From an uncultured Bacteroidales bacterium (lineage in GTDB: Bacteria; Bacteroidota; Bacteroidia; Bacteroidales; UBA932): a stretch of DNA of 25,544 nt. This document shows, one piece after another, positions 13,054-21,303 of this stretch. A program made the translations under genes and the position numbers. The stretch spans positions 1-25,544 of the forward strand of contig CAKUYQ010000036.1 of assembly GCA_934717185.1 (NCBI GenBank). The letters run 5' to 3'. Positions within the stretch are counted from its first letter, which is position 1; each line of letters opens with the position of its first letter. The notes under the pieces were generated by a model. That model saw only the letters and a list, made by a program, of their open reading frames with translations, did not search any database and was not told where the DNA came from.

Positions 13054-14319
13054 ATGAACCTGCAATATTATTTGTCAAAGAAAATTTTTTCCGAGCGTAA
13101 ATCGGGTTCTGCCCTTGCAAAGACAAGCAGGGTAATTGCGACTGTTTCGGTTGCTGTAAGTATTGCCGTAATTATTGCTGCAATAGCTATCTCTCAGGGG
13201 TTTAGAAGGGAGATAGGGGATAAGTGTGCAGGTTTTGGAGGGGATATCCTGATCTCTGCTGCAGGTACACCGTTGTACAATACGGAATATCCGGTATTTG
13301 TCGGGAAGCGGATTGTTAATAAAATTAAGGGGCTAGGCTTTGTGCGTTCTGTGTACCCTGTTGCCTATACGCAGGGGCTTATAAAGATGCCGGATGAGGT
13401 GGAGGGGATTGTCTTTAAGGGGATAGATTCTGCATATAATTTTTCGTTTTTGGCAGGGCATATTGTTGAAGGGGAATTGCCGCTGTATGGCGGGGATGAA
13501 ACGTCAAATGATGTTGTCATCTCTGCAGTGTTATCAAAGGCGTTGGGACTGTCTGTGGGGGATAAGATTGAGACTTATTTTGTTAGGGATGATATAAAGG
13601 TGAGGAGGTTTGTGGTGGCGGCCATCTATTCTACGGGGATGGATGACATGGACAGGTCGTTGGTGTATGGTGATATACGCCATGCAAGGAGGATTAATGG
13701 ATGGGGGGCGGAGGAGGTATCGGGTTACGAGTTGATAACTGAAAAGAGTGGAATGGGTGAGGGGGCTGTTTATAAGATGGATGTTGAGGATTGCATCTTT
13801 TTGGAGAATGGGGATGTTTCTGAGGAGGAGCTGTCTGATTCTATAATTGTTAATACTTCTGAGGAGCTTTTTTACAATTTGTACGACTGGTTGAATTTGA
13901 TTGATCTTAATGTACTTATTATTCTTATACTTATGATTGCCGTGTCGGGGTTCAATATGGTGAGCGGGGTGCTTATACTTATTTTTGAGCGCATGTCTCA
14001 TATTGGGTTGCTTAAGGCTTTAGGAATGAGAAACGGGGCAATTGTAAGAATTTTTATGTTCAGTGCTGCGCGGATTATTCTTGGTGGTCTCCTTATTGGA
14101 AATGCTGTTGCTCTTCTGTTTTGTGCAGTACAGAAATTTTACAGGATTATTCCGTTGGATTCGTCAAACTATTTTGTAAGCAGTGTACCAATATCTTTTG
14201 CTTGGGGATGGATTATTGGGGTAAATGTCATTCTGTTGGTTGCCATAATGATAATTCTTTTTATGCCGCTGCATTTTATTCAGAAGGTGTCGCCTGCAAA
14301 AACTTTGGTGTCTAAGTAG
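13054..14319 (+). CDS. LolC/LolE-like ABC transporter permease (FtsX family)
   Basis: The 421-residue inner-membrane protein has the MacB/FtsX layout. One N-terminal membrane segment (about 28-50, RVIATVSVAVSIAVIIAAIAI) precedes a large periplasmic domain (about 51-280) and three C-terminal segments (about 283-308, 332-357, 380-406). LSKKIF near the start and HIGLLKALGMRNGAIVRIF in the cytoplasmic loop are typical of lipoprotein-release (LolCDE) permeases. A matching ATP-binding subunit is not in the window, so it may pair with a distant LolD. I start at the ATG at 13054 (MNLQYYLSKKIF); an ATG at 12985 lies inside the tRNA gene. Only 42 bases separate this start from the divergent tRNA. It converges on the MltF-like gene across a repeat element. 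Confidence 0.85.
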   Translation: MNLQYYLSKKIFSERKSGSALAKTSRVIATVSVAVSIAVIIAAIAISQGFRREIGDKCAGFGGDILISAAGTPLYNTEYPVFVGKRIVNKIKGLGFVRSVYPVAYTQGLIKMPDEVEGIVFKGIDSAYNFSFLAGHIVEGELPLYGGDETSNDVVISAVLSKALGLSVGDKIETYFVRDDIKVRRFVVAAIYSTGMDDMDRSLVYGDIRHARRINGWGAEEVSGYELITEKSGMGEGAVYKMDVEDCIFLENGDVSEEELSDSIIVNTSEELFYNLYDWLNLIDLNVLIILILMIAVSGFNMVSGVLILIFERMSHIGLLKALGMRNGAIVRIFMFSAARIILGGLLIGNAVALLFCAVQKFYRIIPLDSSNYFVSSVPISFAWGWIIGVNVILLVAIMIILFMPLHFIQKVSPAKTLVSK

Positions 14320-14324
14320 CTTTG

Positions 14325-14404
14325 GCTTTACCCTCTTTACCCTCTCTAAACTCTCTAAACTCTCTATACCTTCTTTACTCTTAAAAATTGCCAACGCTAA
14401 CGCC
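14325..14404 (+). repeat. Pyrimidine tract plus short hexamer array
   Basis: Between two convergent genes, repeats of CCCTCTTTA, CTCTCTAAA and TTCTTTACTC (14325-14380) lead to TTAAAAATT and a short GCYAAY array (14390-14404). The usual GCCAAAGCT end is missing here. Same architecture as 531-719. Confidence 0.65.
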
Positions 14405-14406
14405 TC

Positions 14407-15483
14407 TTACAGTGGAATCATCTCTTTGTAATGATCGTAGCGTTGGGTAATCTCATCTACAAATCTTATTGTCTCTTTGCCTTTGAATTTGCCTAATTTG
14501 ATGTCGGGCTTTCTGTAATGCTCCTCTGCGCTTAATAGCGGAATAACCTCTTTCAGTTCATTCCAAGCTAACGGATCTTTACCCTCTGATTGGGCAAGAG
14601 ACATACAGTCCTCTATTCTGGCCTCTCCGCAGTTGTAGGCGGCTAAAGTAAGGAGAATGGCATTAAGGGAGTCTGCCCCCTTTTTCGTGTAGTTGTTGTA
14701 TATTGTCTGCAGATAGGAGGTGCCGGCCTTTATGTTGTCCTCCGGGTCGTAAATGTTCTCTACACCATATTTTTTTCCTGTACTCTCCTTTATCTGCATA
14801 AGTCCTATTGCACCGCGGCTGGAACTTACCCCTGCTTTGAATTGAGATTCCTGATATATCAAAGAGGCAACCAATCTCCAATCCCATCCTAACGGACGGC
14901 TGTATCTCTTTATAAGGTTGTCATACGGAGAGAGCGAACTGAACTTTTTGTTCCCGTTATAATTTTGTGCTCTGTATTTCTTGTAGTACTTACCGCCCAT
15001 ATCCATAAACTCGTTGGTGTGTATAACATTGTTAAACCAGTAGTTGAGTGTTTGGATAAGGATATAGTTCTCTTTTGTTGCAACACATACTACGCTGTCT
15101 CTGTTTAGTGGTGTGCTCGATATGAAATCCTCCTGATAACTCTCCGGTACGGTATCTCTGTAATTGATGATAAGCATGTCTGCCATACCTTTATAGAGAT
15201 TGCCCCACTGGGCGGTGTCAAAGTGTTCCGGTGTAAGCTCAATGAAAACACCTTGGTCGTCTCCAAACAGATTGAACAACTCATACAGATACCCTATTGT
15301 GTATCCCTTTGCCTTTAAAGTTTTGTCTAAAAGTATATTGCATTTTATGGTATCACCGGCATAAAAACTTGGCATGGTGGAGTGTGGTAACTCCACCTCG
15401 TAGATAGGGACAACTATCATGAACAAAACAGAAAGAAGCGCTATCAGAGCTTTAAGATGCCTCTTTTTAAGCGGTTCAACCAT
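14407..15483 (-). CDS. MltF-like lytic transglycosylase
   Basis: The 358-residue protein cleaves the MurNAc-GlcNAc bond of peptidoglycan, releasing 1,6-anhydroMurNAc ends. The N-terminal hydrophobic segment (about 11-28) is a signal anchor. Residues 45-160 are a shortened solute-binding-like domain as in MltF, and about 190-310 is the SLT (GH23) domain. Catalytic Glu212 is in YQESQF, followed by SSRGAIGLMQIK (221-232) and AAYNCGEARI. It is shorter than E. coli MltF (518) because the binding domain is reduced, which is usual in Bacteroidota. The gene begins 2 bases after the porin stop, so it is co-transcribed with it. The SLT motifs make the function secure; calling it MltF rests on the N-terminal domain. 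Confidence 0.9.
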   Translation of the reverse strand: MVEPLKKRHLKALIALLSVLFMIVVPIYEVELPHSTMPSFYAGDTIKCNILLDKTLKAKGYTIGYLYELFNLFGDDQGVFIELTPEHFDTAQWGNLYKGMADMLIINYRDTVPESYQEDFISSTPLNRDSVVCVATKENYILIQTLNYWFNNVIHTNEFMDMGGKYYKKYRAQNYNGNKKFSSLSPYDNLIKRYSRPLGWDWRLVASLIYQESQFKAGVSSSRGAIGLMQIKESTGKKYGVENIYDPEDNIKAGTSYLQTIYNNYTKKGADSLNAILLTLAAYNCGEARIEDCMSLAQSEGKDPLAWNELKEVIPLLSAEEHYRKPDIKLGKFKGKETIRFVDEITQRYDHYKEMIPL

Positions 15484-15485
15484 AA

Positions 15486-17996
15486 TTACATATAAAACGG
15501 CCAGTAAATGCCAATCTTTAGGGCAGAAGCGGGCCTAAGGTATCTGTTTGCCGAGAAGCGGTCGTTATTAGGCCAGTTCTGTGCTGCATTTATATATTTG
15601 ACAAATATACAGGCTCTCTTCCACTGGAAATTTACAAATGCATCTATATATGGGGTGCCTCCGGTCTTTGTCTCTCTCTGGTTGTAGAAAAGCCCAAGCG
15701 CAGGGGAGTAGCCGGGAGCGTAGTATTTTGTGTTCAGTGTTGCATTTGCACCAATCTGTATTGCCATTACATCCTTAACGGCATCAAATTCTAAATAATA
15801 TCTCAAATTGAGCGATAGCTTTGGAAGAGGGATAACCTCCTCATTTGATGAGGTCTGGAACAATACCTTGTTGTTAAGGTGCAGTTTCCACAGCTTGAAG
15901 TTTTTCATGAGATAGGCGGTAAGGATGCTCATTGAACTGCCGTTTTGAGAAACAATGGCATTCTCATTAAAATAGATGTTGTTATTAAGCAACGAATACC
16001 CAAAAAATGCCTCTAAATTCCACTGAGGTACTGTAAATTTAGCCTCTACCCTTGTCTCTGTTGTCTTGTCAAAATCGTTCTCCCAGATGTAATGGTTTGA
16101 ACAATAGCTGTTGTAGAAGAAATTTGGTCTTGTTTGCGCAAGATATATCCTCCCCTCCAAATTCATCCCCTCCTTAATCTTCTTAGGGTATGCTGAAAAC
16201 CGTATTTTGCCGTCTATTATAAAATCATTGGCAAAGTAACCTGCAAAATTGTATTTGCCAAGCCCCTCCCATGAGAAATAATCCTTTAACTTTCCACCTG
16301 CGCCAAAGTAGATATACATATTGTTGTACGATGTCCCGCTGTTGCCGGTAAGGAAATATTCCGGTTTAAAGTTATATACCCTAAGGTACTGGTATGCAGC
16401 ACCAACATCCAACCGCGATACGACAGCATCCCTTTTCCAAGGCTGTACGGATATAAACAGCCTGTTCTCAAGGTTCATCACTCTCGATGAGTCTGCCGTT
16501 GAGGTTGGGTTAAGGTAGAAGTTGTTGTTATACAACGCTCTGCCAATGGAGTCTGTAAGTGCAATGGCATCTGTATAGGATTTCGTATAGGTTGTAAACT
16601 CTCCGGAATGGCCAAAGAATGTAACTGTTCCTTTGTCGAGACCAAGCGTATCTATCATCCTCCTGCCAAGCGAATCCTTTCTGCCAAGTGAATCACGTTC
16701 TGCCTTGCTGCCAAAGATGTTGAACGGAACGCCGTATGAATGGGTGATAAACAGTGTGTTCTTCTTTATTGTGGTTTGCGCATTGGAAAGGGCAACAGGA
16801 ATGGTTTTTGGATCTATAATGGTATCCAATACCATGCTAAGGTCAGACACGCCTCCGTTTTCTGTTCTTCCTATCTTCTGGTACAGGTATCCTCCTTGTG
16901 CTACATATCTCTTTCCCAAATGGTTGGCTGTTAAAGCAAAAGTTCTGTTATCCGTGGATTCGTTGTTGAGGATACCCTTGCCGCCAAACCTCTGGTACAG
17001 CACATTAAAGTTAAACGCCGGGGTAAAGTTCTGAGTGTGGTTAAACTTTACGTTGCTCTCCTCCTTCTGCTTGTTGGCAAAGAGCGTTCCCCAGTATGCC
17101 AACTCTGTAAGCGGAGACTTTGTGTTGTAGAACGGCATTGTCCCAGGGGTGTACGAATAGGGCTGGTAGGGGGCAATAAACGGAAACAGATTATTCTCCT
17201 CCCTTTTAAAGTAGTTATGGTACATCATGGCAGAACCGCTTACACCAAGAGATACGGCATTCACATCGTTGCGTTCTGCCGGCATCTCCGAATAGTAATA
17301 GTTGAAAGAGGTGTCTGTCTTGAATGATTTGGGGTTGTTGAAATTATTGTCTGCCCTCCATACAATTGTACGTTGGTATCTCTCAGAGGAATCTGTAAAC
17401 ATGTAGCTGTTGAGAAAGCGTGGAATGGATTTGATTACACTGTCTCTGTACTGCTGCCTCTTCTCCTGAGCCATCCTTTTAAGCTCCCTTTTTGTGTAGA
17501 CTTTGGGCGGAAATGCCAGCTCCTGCAGGTGTAGGGAATCTAAAGGCAATAAGTTGTTTCCCGACAAAATCTGCAGAGAATCGTACATCTGCACAATGAG
17601 TGAATCCTCCCCCTGAATCTTAAGCTCAACCAATTTTGCCAAGGTTAAAGAATCCAATTTTCCATCCTTAAATCTAAGGCTGTCTGCGCTGCTGTTTTCG
17701 CTATTTTTAAGGCTGTCTATACTGCTTTTAAGGCTGTCTATACTGCTTTTAAGACTGTCTGTGAGGCTGTCTGTGCTGCCTGTGAGGCTGTCTGCTTTAC
17801 GAGCAACGGCAATGCTATCCTTTAGCAATGCTGTACTGTCTTTTATGCTGTCTTGTGCTACTGTCCCTGCCCCCGGCATGCAGATGCGGCTTGTGGCTAC
17901 GGCATTTGTCGGGAATAAAGCATAAACTATCACCCCTGTAAACATGAGGGCAACAATAGTGCTTATCTTTATTTTTAATATATTCTTAAACCTCAT
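15486..17996 (-). CDS. Putative outer-membrane porin (PF14121 type)
   Basis: The 836-residue protein has an N-terminal hydrophobic signal (about 8-34), then a low-complexity Ser/Asp/Leu-rich segment (about 48-120) with repeated DSL(K/T) units. A basic stretch (KRELKRMAQEKRQQYRD) precedes many amphipathic strands with aromatic girdles (about 200-836), ending IYWPFYM. This fits the Bacteroidota putative porin family, predicted beta-barrels with unknown substrate. The MltF-like gene follows 2 bases later. pncB lies 30 bases upstream, so read-through is possible, but an exact TAnnTTTG lies just before the ATG (18004-18011). The DSL region is encoded by a 21-bp tandem repeat and may vary in length. 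Family call from architecture, not from a catalytic motif. Confidence 0.8.
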   Translation of the reverse strand: MRFKNILKIKISTIVALMFTGVIVYALFPTNAVATSRICMPGAGTVAQDSIKDSTALLKDSIAVARKADSLTGSTDSLTDSLKSSIDSLKSSIDSLKNSENSSADSLRFKDGKLDSLTLAKLVELKIQGEDSLIVQMYDSLQILSGNNLLPLDSLHLQELAFPPKVYTKRELKRMAQEKRQQYRDSVIKSIPRFLNSYMFTDSSERYQRTIVWRADNNFNNPKSFKTDTSFNYYYSEMPAERNDVNAVSLGVSGSAMMYHNYFKREENNLFPFIAPYQPYSYTPGTMPFYNTKSPLTELAYWGTLFANKQKEESNVKFNHTQNFTPAFNFNVLYQRFGGKGILNNESTDNRTFALTANHLGKRYVAQGGYLYQKIGRTENGGVSDLSMVLDTIIDPKTIPVALSNAQTTIKKNTLFITHSYGVPFNIFGSKAERDSLGRKDSLGRRMIDTLGLDKGTVTFFGHSGEFTTYTKSYTDAIALTDSIGRALYNNNFYLNPTSTADSSRVMNLENRLFISVQPWKRDAVVSRLDVGAAYQYLRVYNFKPEYFLTGNSGTSYNNMYIYFGAGGKLKDYFSWEGLGKYNFAGYFANDFIIDGKIRFSAYPKKIKEGMNLEGRIYLAQTRPNFFYNSYCSNHYIWENDFDKTTETRVEAKFTVPQWNLEAFFGYSLLNNNIYFNENAIVSQNGSSMSILTAYLMKNFKLWKLHLNNKVLFQTSSNEEVIPLPKLSLNLRYYLEFDAVKDVMAIQIGANATLNTKYYAPGYSPALGLFYNQRETKTGGTPYIDAFVNFQWKRACIFVKYINAAQNWPNNDRFSANRYLRPASALKIGIYWPFYM
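17707..17790 (-). repeat. Tandem 21-bp coding repeat in the porin N-terminus
   Basis: The 21-mer AAGGCTGTCTATACTGCTTT(T) occurs twice in tandem, followed by shorter diverged units containing GAGGCTGTCTG. In the protein this gives SLKSSID twice and further DSL units, a likely flexible periplasmic segment between the signal peptide and the barrel. Confidence 0.8.
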
Positions 17997-18003
17997 ACAA
18001 CCG

Positions 18004-18011
18004 CAAAAATA
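18004..18011 (-). promoter_or_regulatory. Possible porin promoter (-7 element)
   Basis: The minus strand reads TATTTTTG, an exact TAnnTTTG match, only 7 nt before the porin ATG. If used, transcription would start at or beside the start codon and give a leaderless mRNA. No TTTG is seen at -33. It may be chance in AT-rich sequence. Confidence 0.25.
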
Positions 18012-18026
18012 GTAAAAACAGATAAA

Positions 18027-19508
18027 TTACAGGCTACTTTTAAGATTCTTTATCTCCTCGATGAGGTTGTTTATAAGCCCCATCTTAAGATCAAAGAGTC
18101 CGTCTGAAATATCTACCTTGTAGTAATGCGGGTTAAGAAGACGCTTCTCTGTCTCATTGAACATGCTCAGATTCTCTTTATAGTATGCCTGTTTCTGGGG
18201 CAGCGTGGTATCCTCATATATTATCTCACCACCCTCCATCATTGGAATCTGCAGAGCTTTCCAACGGTAGCTGCCGGCAGCAAATGTCTTTGTGAGAGTT
18301 TCGTCAAATTCGTCTCTTATTGTTATCTCACTGCCACTCTCTATCTTTCTGCTCATCTCATCGCCGCGCAGACATGTTATATCTGCTTTGAATCTGTTGT
18401 CGCGTATAATCCTGTATGTAATCTGGAATCCGGGATTAATAAGTTTTGCCTTATCCTCGGATCTTTTGAGCACCGGAGTATCACCAATCTGGACAAGTTT
18501 GTACACATTGCCGAAACATGGGTTGTGTTTGCTTGTAGCTATGGCATCTCCCACACCGTAGGCATCTATCTTTGCCCCCTGCTTCTCAAGGTCCGATATA
18601 AGATACTCGTCCAATCCATTTGTGGCGAATATCTTGCAATTTGTAAACCCTTCTGCATCTAATTCCTCCCTGCATTTGTTGGAGAGATATGTAAGGTCTC
18701 CGCTATCTAATCTTATACCGTAACCGTTAGGATATGAGTTATCTATTCCGCACATCTTGTATGCACGTATAGCATTTTTCAGGCCGCAGTTAAGGGTATC
18801 GTATGTATCTACCAGCAGAATGAGCGGCTCTCCTCTGTGTGTCTCTATATAAGAGGTAAAAGCTTTTAGCTCACCCTTTATGGTGCAACCGAAAGAGGTA
18901 ACATAACTATGAGCCATTGTCCCGGATGCCGGAACTCCAAAAATATTGGCTGTTAGTATATTGGATGTATTTACACAGCCTCCTATGCATGCGGCTTTGC
19001 CTCCGTATGTGGCAGCCCAAGGTCCATGGGCACGTCTGGATCCAAACTCGCTTACAGGTTTGTCTGTACTTCTTGTAACACGGCTGGCCTTTGTTGCAAT
19101 GGCCATCTGGTGGTTCATTATGCAGAGCAGCGGTGTTTCAAGAACCTGAGCCTCAATGATTGGAGCCTTTATGGTAATGATAGGTTCTCTTGGAAAGGCA
19201 ATCTCACCCTCTTTCATGGCATATACCTCCCCCGTAAACTTCATATTTGCAAGATACTTTCTAAAATCGGCATACTCCTCACCCGGGATGAATTTTTCAA
19301 AAAACTCCTCGCTCTCGCTTCCAAGCCCCTTTATCATCTGCAACGCCTCGCGTGTACCGCTAACGACAGCCCAGTTGTTTTTGTCGGGAGCACTCCTAAA
19401 GAAAAGATTAAAAATTGCAATGTTATCTGTCATTCCCTCCTGAAAGAAAGACTTGCCCATTGTATACTGATATTTATCTGAACAGTATGATATATTCAAT
19501 TCATTCAT
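18027..19508 (-). CDS. pncB: Nicotinate phosphoribosyltransferase
   Basis: Joins nicotinate to PRPP (with ATP) to give nicotinate mononucleotide, the first step of the Preiss-Handler NAD salvage route, in the cytoplasm. The 493-residue protein shows the NAPRTase core motifs SEFGSRRAHG (about 153-162), GTMAHSY (196-202, with His200, probably the phosphorylated or active-site His), LVDTYDT, RLDSGDL (about 265-271) and the phosphate loop YGVGDAIAT. Length fits the Bacteroidota/Firmicutes form. It is preceded by a 354-base intergenic region with a TAACTTTG -7 element and three 9-mer operator-like repeats. No Nudix-type NAD regulator gene is visible nearby. The porin gene follows 30 bases downstream on the same strand. 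Confidence 0.95.
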   Translation of the reverse strand: MNELNISYCSDKYQYTMGKSFFQEGMTDNIAIFNLFFRSAPDKNNWAVVSGTREALQMIKGLGSESEEFFEKFIPGEEYADFRKYLANMKFTGEVYAMKEGEIAFPREPIITIKAPIIEAQVLETPLLCIMNHQMAIATKASRVTRSTDKPVSEFGSRRAHGPWAATYGGKAACIGGCVNTSNILTANIFGVPASGTMAHSYVTSFGCTIKGELKAFTSYIETHRGEPLILLVDTYDTLNCGLKNAIRAYKMCGIDNSYPNGYGIRLDSGDLTYLSNKCREELDAEGFTNCKIFATNGLDEYLISDLEKQGAKIDAYGVGDAIATSKHNPCFGNVYKLVQIGDTPVLKRSEDKAKLINPGFQITYRIIRDNRFKADITCLRGDEMSRKIESGSEITIRDEFDETLTKTFAAGSYRWKALQIPMMEGGEIIYEDTTLPQKQAYYKENLSMFNETEKRLLNPHYYKVDISDGLFDLKMGLINNLIEEIKNLKSSL

Positions 19509-19542
19509 GTTTAATTATATATTGAGTAATCTTAAAAAAATA

Positions 19543-19636
19543 ACTTGGTAATCTTTAATTGTCTTTTCGGTCTATATTTCTTTTCTCAAAAATACTGCTA
19601 AATCTTTACCAACTTATTTTTTAACGCTTACCAAGT
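19543..19636. promoter_or_regulatory. Operator-like 9-mer repeats in the pncB leader
   Basis: ACTTGGTAA at 19543-19551 is the exact inverse of TTACCAAGT at 19628-19636. A one-base variant, TTACCAACT, lies at 19606-19614, 22 bp (about two turns) from the last. The site at 19628-19636 sits just at the predicted pncB transcription start. They could bind a regulator of NAD salvage or form RNA structure; neither is shown. Confidence 0.35.
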
Positions 19637-19642
19637 ACACCG

Positions 19643-19650
19643 CAAAGTTA
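19643..19650 (-). promoter_or_regulatory. Candidate pncB -7 element
   Basis: The minus strand reads TAACTTTG, an exact TAnnTTTG match. The closest -33-like TTG is about 24 nt upstream, longer than the usual spacing. Predicted start near 19636. Confidence 0.4.
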
Positions 19651-19727
19651 TAATTTTATTTAACATTTCTTTAACAATGGCAGACAAACTTGCAGTAATA
19701 TTCTAATACTATGTTACATTTTATTGC

Positions 19728-19735
19728 TAACTTTG
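19728..19735 (+). promoter_or_regulatory. Candidate -7 element for the kinase-RapZ/murU/recX operon
   Basis: TAACTTTG is an exact TAnnTTTG match with weak -33 sequence. The predicted start near 19742 gives a leader of about 120 nt before the ATG at 19863. Confidence 0.45.
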
Positions 19736-19862
19736 TTCGTTGACTATAGAATCCAATTAAGATTTCGCACCGGTTTCCCTACCATTACAGAGATTGTTAG
19801 ACCTGACTTTTGGGGCTGTTTTAGATACGGATACCGTGTTAATTAACCTTAATTTGTTTAAT

Positions 19863-21284
19863 ATGAATAAGATAGAGGAATTATTCGTTGAATATACAAG
19901 GCAACAGCCTGTTAGAATAGAAGAATTGCCGTCCAGCGGAAGTAACCGCAGGTATTTTAGGATTTTCGGAGACGGAATATCGCTCATAGGCGCCAAAGGA
20001 ACATCTGTTGACGAGAATATTGCGTTTATTGAGATAGCAAAACACTTTAAATTAAAGGGATTACCGGTCCCTCAGGTGCTTGCGGTGAGTGGTGACAAGC
20101 AATACTACCTGCAGGAGGATTTGGGAGATATTACCCTTTTCAATGCCATATCATCCGGTAGAGAACAGGGTGGGGCATATTCGCCGCAAGAGGTTGAACT
20201 TATAACCAAAACAATATCATTGCTTCCAAAGATTCAGTTTGAGGGTGGCAAAGGATTAGACTACTCTGTATGCTATCCTCAGCCCGAATTTGATGACCGC
20301 ATGATCTGGTTTGACCTCAACTACTTCAAATACTGTTTCTTAAAGACTACCGGATTGGATTTTAGCGAGATAGAGCTTCATAACGATTTTGAAAAGTTGG
20401 CAGCGGATCTGTTAAAAACGTCGAGCGGAGATACATTCCTTTACAGAGATTTTCAGGCACGAAACGTAATGCTTGTGAATGAGATGCCCTATTTCATAGA
20501 TTTTCAGGGTGGCAGAAAGGGACCGTTCTACTACGACCTTGCCTCTTTCGTCTGGCAGGCCAAAGCGAACTATTCGCAAGAGCTCAAATGCCGGCTTATA
20601 TCTGCTTATAAGGAGAGTCTGAGTAAGTATATTACAGTTCCCGACAAAGAATTTAGTGAGAACTTGCGCCTTTTTGTACTCTTTAGAACGTTGCAGGTGT
20701 TAGGTGCGTACGGTTTTAGGGGATATTTTGAGAAGAAGCCTCATTTTCTGCAGAGTGTGCCTTTTGCGATAGACAATCTTCGCAAGCTTATTGTTGAACC
20801 TTTTGTCAGATACCCTTATTTGCAGCAGATTTTGGAGAAACTTACCACAATGAGACAGTTTTCTGATCTGTTGCAGGAGAAGAAATTGGAGGTTAGAATA
20901 TTCAGTTTCTCTTATAAAAAGGGTATTCCTACAGATGATAGCGGCAACGGCGGCGGATATGTTTTTGATTGCAGGGCAATAGAGAACCCGGGTAAGTATG
21001 ATCATTTCAAGCATTTTACAGGATTAGACCAGGAGGTGATCAAATATTTGGAGGATGACGGAGGCGTTACGGTATTCCTCTCTCATATTTACCAATTGGC
21101 GGATGCGCATGTAAAACGTTACATGGAGCGTAAATTTACCAACCTTATGTTTGCGTTTGGCTGTACAGGGGGGCAGCACCGCTCTGTATATTGTGCACAG
21201 CATTTGGGAGAGTATCTTGCAAAAAAATATAATATTACAGTTAAGGTTATACACAGAGAACAGGGGATAGAGCAGGAGATGTAG
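19863..21284 (+). CDS. AmgK-like aminosugar kinase fused to RapZ C-terminal domain
   Basis: 473 residues in two parts. Residues 1-335 are an APH-fold kinase: catalytic RDFQARN (D196, N201; Brenner-type loop) and metal-binding DFQ (213-215) in IDFQGGRKGPFYYDLASF, a pattern shared with AmgK, the anomeric MurNAc/GlcNAc kinase. Residues about 344-473 match the C-terminal domain of RapZ: FSYKKGIP, FDCRAIENPG, TGLDQEV and the GCTGGQHRSV loop (433-442). In E. coli RapZ that loop binds glucosamine-6-phosphate. The Walker-type N-terminal domain of RapZ is absent and replaced by the kinase. The next gene, 19 bases on, is MurU-like, so the pair would make UDP-MurNAc from recycled MurNAc. ATG at 19863 chosen; a TTG at 19794 adds unconserved residues. 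The domain calls are strong; substrate and sensing role are inferred. Confidence 0.88.
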   Translation: MNKIEELFVEYTRQQPVRIEELPSSGSNRRYFRIFGDGISLIGAKGTSVDENIAFIEIAKHFKLKGLPVPQVLAVSGDKQYYLQEDLGDITLFNAISSGREQGGAYSPQEVELITKTISLLPKIQFEGGKGLDYSVCYPQPEFDDRMIWFDLNYFKYCFLKTTGLDFSEIELHNDFEKLAADLLKTSSGDTFLYRDFQARNVMLVNEMPYFIDFQGGRKGPFYYDLASFVWQAKANYSQELKCRLISAYKESLSKYITVPDKEFSENLRLFVLFRTLQVLGAYGFRGYFEKKPHFLQSVPFAIDNLRKLIVEPFVRYPYLQQILEKLTTMRQFSDLLQEKKLEVRIFSFSYKKGIPTDDSGNGGGYVFDCRAIENPGKYDHFKHFTGLDQEVIKYLEDDGGVTVFLSHIYQLADAHVKRYMERKFTNLMFAFGCTGGQHRSVYCAQHLGEYLAKKYNITVKVIHREQGIEQEM

Positions 21285-21303
21285 GCTTCTGCAGGTTTAT
21301 ATT

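Larger units (their letters stand above)
19509..19862. other. Divergent promoter region pncB / kinase-RapZ fusion
   Basis: No gene is present in these 354 AT-rich bases. Two exact TAnnTTTG elements point outward: TAACTTTG at 19643-19650 (minus, toward pncB, leader about 130 nt) and TAACTTTG at 19728-19735 (plus, toward the fusion gene, leader about 120 nt). Three related 9-mers lie in the pncB leader. A TTG at 19794 extends the fusion frame upstream but lies well before any conserved residue. Confidence 0.6.

Noticed and set aside
12814..13065. Minus-strand frame containing AEIAQLVEHQLPKL
   Set aside because: This is the familiar false translation of a tRNA gene (tRNA-Gly, 12936-13011), not a protein.
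19757..19996. Minus-strand 79-codon frame over the fusion gene start
   Set aside because: Antisense shadow of the kinase N-terminus with no recognisable features.
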